A DNA stretch of 52,886 bases from an uncultured Lachnospiraceae bacterium (GTDB taxonomy: Bacteria; Bacillota; Clostridia; Lachnospirales; Lachnospiraceae), in NCBI GenBank assembly GCA_959022495.1, contig CAUEYX010000021.1, positions 1 through 52,886 of the forward strand, read 5' to 3'. Shown here in pieces: positions 51,929 to 52,886 of this stretch; within the stretch, counting starts at the first letter, position 1; every line of letters starts with the position of its first letter. The translations under genes and the position numbers were made by a program. The notes below the pieces were generated by a model. It was not told where the DNA came from. It was given only the letters and a program-made list of their open reading frames with translations, and did not search any database.

Positions 51929-52886
51929 ATGAGTATAAAAGGACTTGATGTAAGTGAATTTCAGGGCACGGTTGACTGGGAGCGGGTCAAAGCCGCGGGA
52001 TATCAGTTCGCCATGCTCCGCGCCGGATATGGGTTCGGCACAGTAGATAAACAGTTTCACAGAAACGCGGCCGAATGTAACCGGATCGGGCTCCCCATCG
52101 GCGTCTACTGGTTCTGCTACGCGGTCAGCCCGCAGACAGCCGCGCAGGAAGCCGAAGGGTGTCTGAAGACCATCTCCGGATACCGCCTGGACTATCCGGT
52201 CTGCTATGATATTGAGCAGGCTTCCGTGGCTTACGCTGCCGGGGAAGGGGTCACCATAAATGCCCCTCTCGCGCGGCAGATTGTCACCACGTTCTGTAAC
52301 AAAATAGAGGAGAATGGATATTACGCCATGTTCTACACAAACCGCAATTTCCTTGACACTTACCTGGGAAGCACGCTTCCGGACCGCTACGCGTTCTGGT
52401 ACGCGCGCTACGCGGACAGCTTTGACGGAACAAACTGCGGCATATGGCAGTATACGAGCCAGGGCAGCATCCCCGGGATTTCCGGAGATGTGGACCTGGA
52501 TATCGGGTATATCGATTACCCGTCCGCCATCCGGGCGGCCGGCCTCAATCATCTGGACGGAAGCAGTCCGGCCCCGTCACCATCTCCTGAGCCCTCCCCG
52601 GATTACATTACTTATGTAATCCAGCCGGGCGACACATTAAGCGGGATCGCAGTTCGTTATGGAACCACGGTAAGCGCGCTCTCCTCTCTGAACGGGATCT
52701 CCAACCCGGATCTGATCTACGCGGGGAATACCATCCGCGTGCCGGAAAACAGTGGTTCCGGCAGCTCCGGCGCGCAGTATTACACGATCCGGTCAGGAGA
52801 TACCTTAAGCGGCATCGCGCAGAAATTCGGCACCACGGTAAGCGCGCTCTCCTCTCTGAACGGGATCTCCAACCCGGATCTGATCT
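51929..52886 (+). CDS. GH25 lysozyme with LysM repeats (3' end cut by window edge)
   Basis: Starts MSIKGLDVSEFQGTVDWERV, the GH25 hallmark (catalytic Asp in GLDVSE). Further motifs are FAMLRAGYGF, GLPIGVYWFCYA and YPVCYDIEQ (catalytic Asp/Glu), then WQYTSQGSIPGISGDVDLDI. A Pro/Ser linker (SSPAPSPSPEPSP) leads to LysM units beginning YVIQPGDTLSGIAVRYGTTV and YYTIRSGDTLSGIAQKFGTT. It would hydrolyse peptidoglycan and bind it through LysM. No N-terminal signal peptide is visible, so export may depend on a holin or another route, as with prophage or autolysin types. AAAGGAG lies 7 nt before the ATG. The gene continues past the window. Confidence 0.93.
   Translation, partial: MSIKGLDVSEFQGTVDWERVKAAGYQFAMLRAGYGFGTVDKQFHRNAAECNRIGLPIGVYWFCYAVSPQTAAQEAEGCLKTISGYRLDYPVCYDIEQASVAYAAGEGVTINAPLARQIVTTFCNKIEENGYYAMFYTNRNFLDTYLGSTLPDRYAFWYARYADSFDGTNCGIWQYTSQGSIPGISGDVDLDIGYIDYPSAIRAAGLNHLDGSSPAPSPSPEPSPDYITYVIQPGDTLSGIAVRYGTTVSALSSLNGISNPDLIYAGNTIRVPENSGSGSSGAQYYTIRSGDTLSGIAQKFGTTVSALSSLNGISNPDLI
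52664..52718 (+). repeat. 55-bp LysM-coding direct repeat, copy 1
   Basis: Identical over all 55 bases to a second copy 168 bp (56 codons) further on. It encodes TTVSALSSLNGISNPDLI. Identity at the DNA level points to recent duplication or gene conversion. Confidence 0.9.
52832..52886 (+). repeat. 55-bp LysM-coding direct repeat, copy 2 (reaches window edge)
   Basis: Exact match of copy 1 to the last base of the window; the repeat may extend beyond it, and further LysM units could follow. Confidence 0.9.

Noticed and set aside
1..52886. CRISPR array or cas genes
   Set aside because: I saw no series of regularly spaced direct repeats and no cas-like protein.
51929..52886. Prophage lysis module
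   Set aside because: A GH25-LysM enzyme is typical of phage lysis, but no holin, tail or integrase gene is next to it within the window; the far side cannot be seen.

Overview
The window looks like a chromosomal segment of a gut Clostridia species, most likely Lachnospiraceae. The evidence is a large Gram-positive-type SRP RNA beside tadA, an atpBEFHAGDC operon, a T-box-controlled trpEGDCFBA operon, a trimeric HydABC [FeFe]-hydrogenase, a PotABCD set with PotC fused to PotD, and large secreted glycosidases ending in TGD-type sorting signals. Base composition is moderately GC-rich apart from AT-rich islands near 14.9-15.1, 34.1-34.4 and 51.6-51.8 kb. The family assignment is inferred from gene content, not from a database search.

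Layout. 1-8 kb: the 3' part of SRP RNA, tadA, a protein with a long acidic linker, dgt, an XRE-like protein with an Ala/Glu-rich linker, then a minus-strand cluster of a degenerate GGDEF-EAL protein, an Sfp-type phosphopantetheinyl transferase and a membrane-anchored M15 carboxypeptidase. 8-15 kb: the F1Fo ATP synthase operon, with a 22-bp perfect hairpin between atpG and atpD. 15.1-15.4 kb: two copies of a 77-bp cloverleaf-like palindromic element. 15.4-17 kb: two convergent, overlapping membrane-protein genes. 17-22.3 kb: polyamine transporter genes potA, potB and potCD (potA carries an unusual insertion in its TOBE region), a GNAT acetyltransferase and a small Cys-rich protein. 22.6-29.7 kb: the complete trp operon with promoter, T-box leader and terminator. 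29.7-34.3 kb: a heterodimeric ABC transporter co-transcribed with a YgbA-like and a YbaN-like gene behind a promoter carrying Fur-box-like dyads. 34.4-37.2 kb: a small accessory region with a Uma2-type gene, a phosphatidyltransferase, a PIN toxin that has lost its N-terminus, and nested IS1182- and IS3-family remnants. 37.2-41.6 kb: a large surface beta-helix enzyme. 41.7-45.8 kb: hydCBA. 46.1-51.6 kb: a large surface GH29 alpha-L-fucosidase. 51.9 kb to the end: a GH25 lysozyme with LysM repeats, cut off by the window edge.

How the parts work together. Core energy metabolism (ATP synthase, NADH-linked hydrogenase), tryptophan synthesis and polyamine uptake sit beside host- or plant-glycan degradation at the cell surface, which fits a saccharolytic, hydrogen-evolving gut anaerobe. 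The least explained parts are the duplicated cloverleaf element, the Ig-like insertion in PotA, and the YbaN/YgbA/ABC operon with iron-box-like operators.
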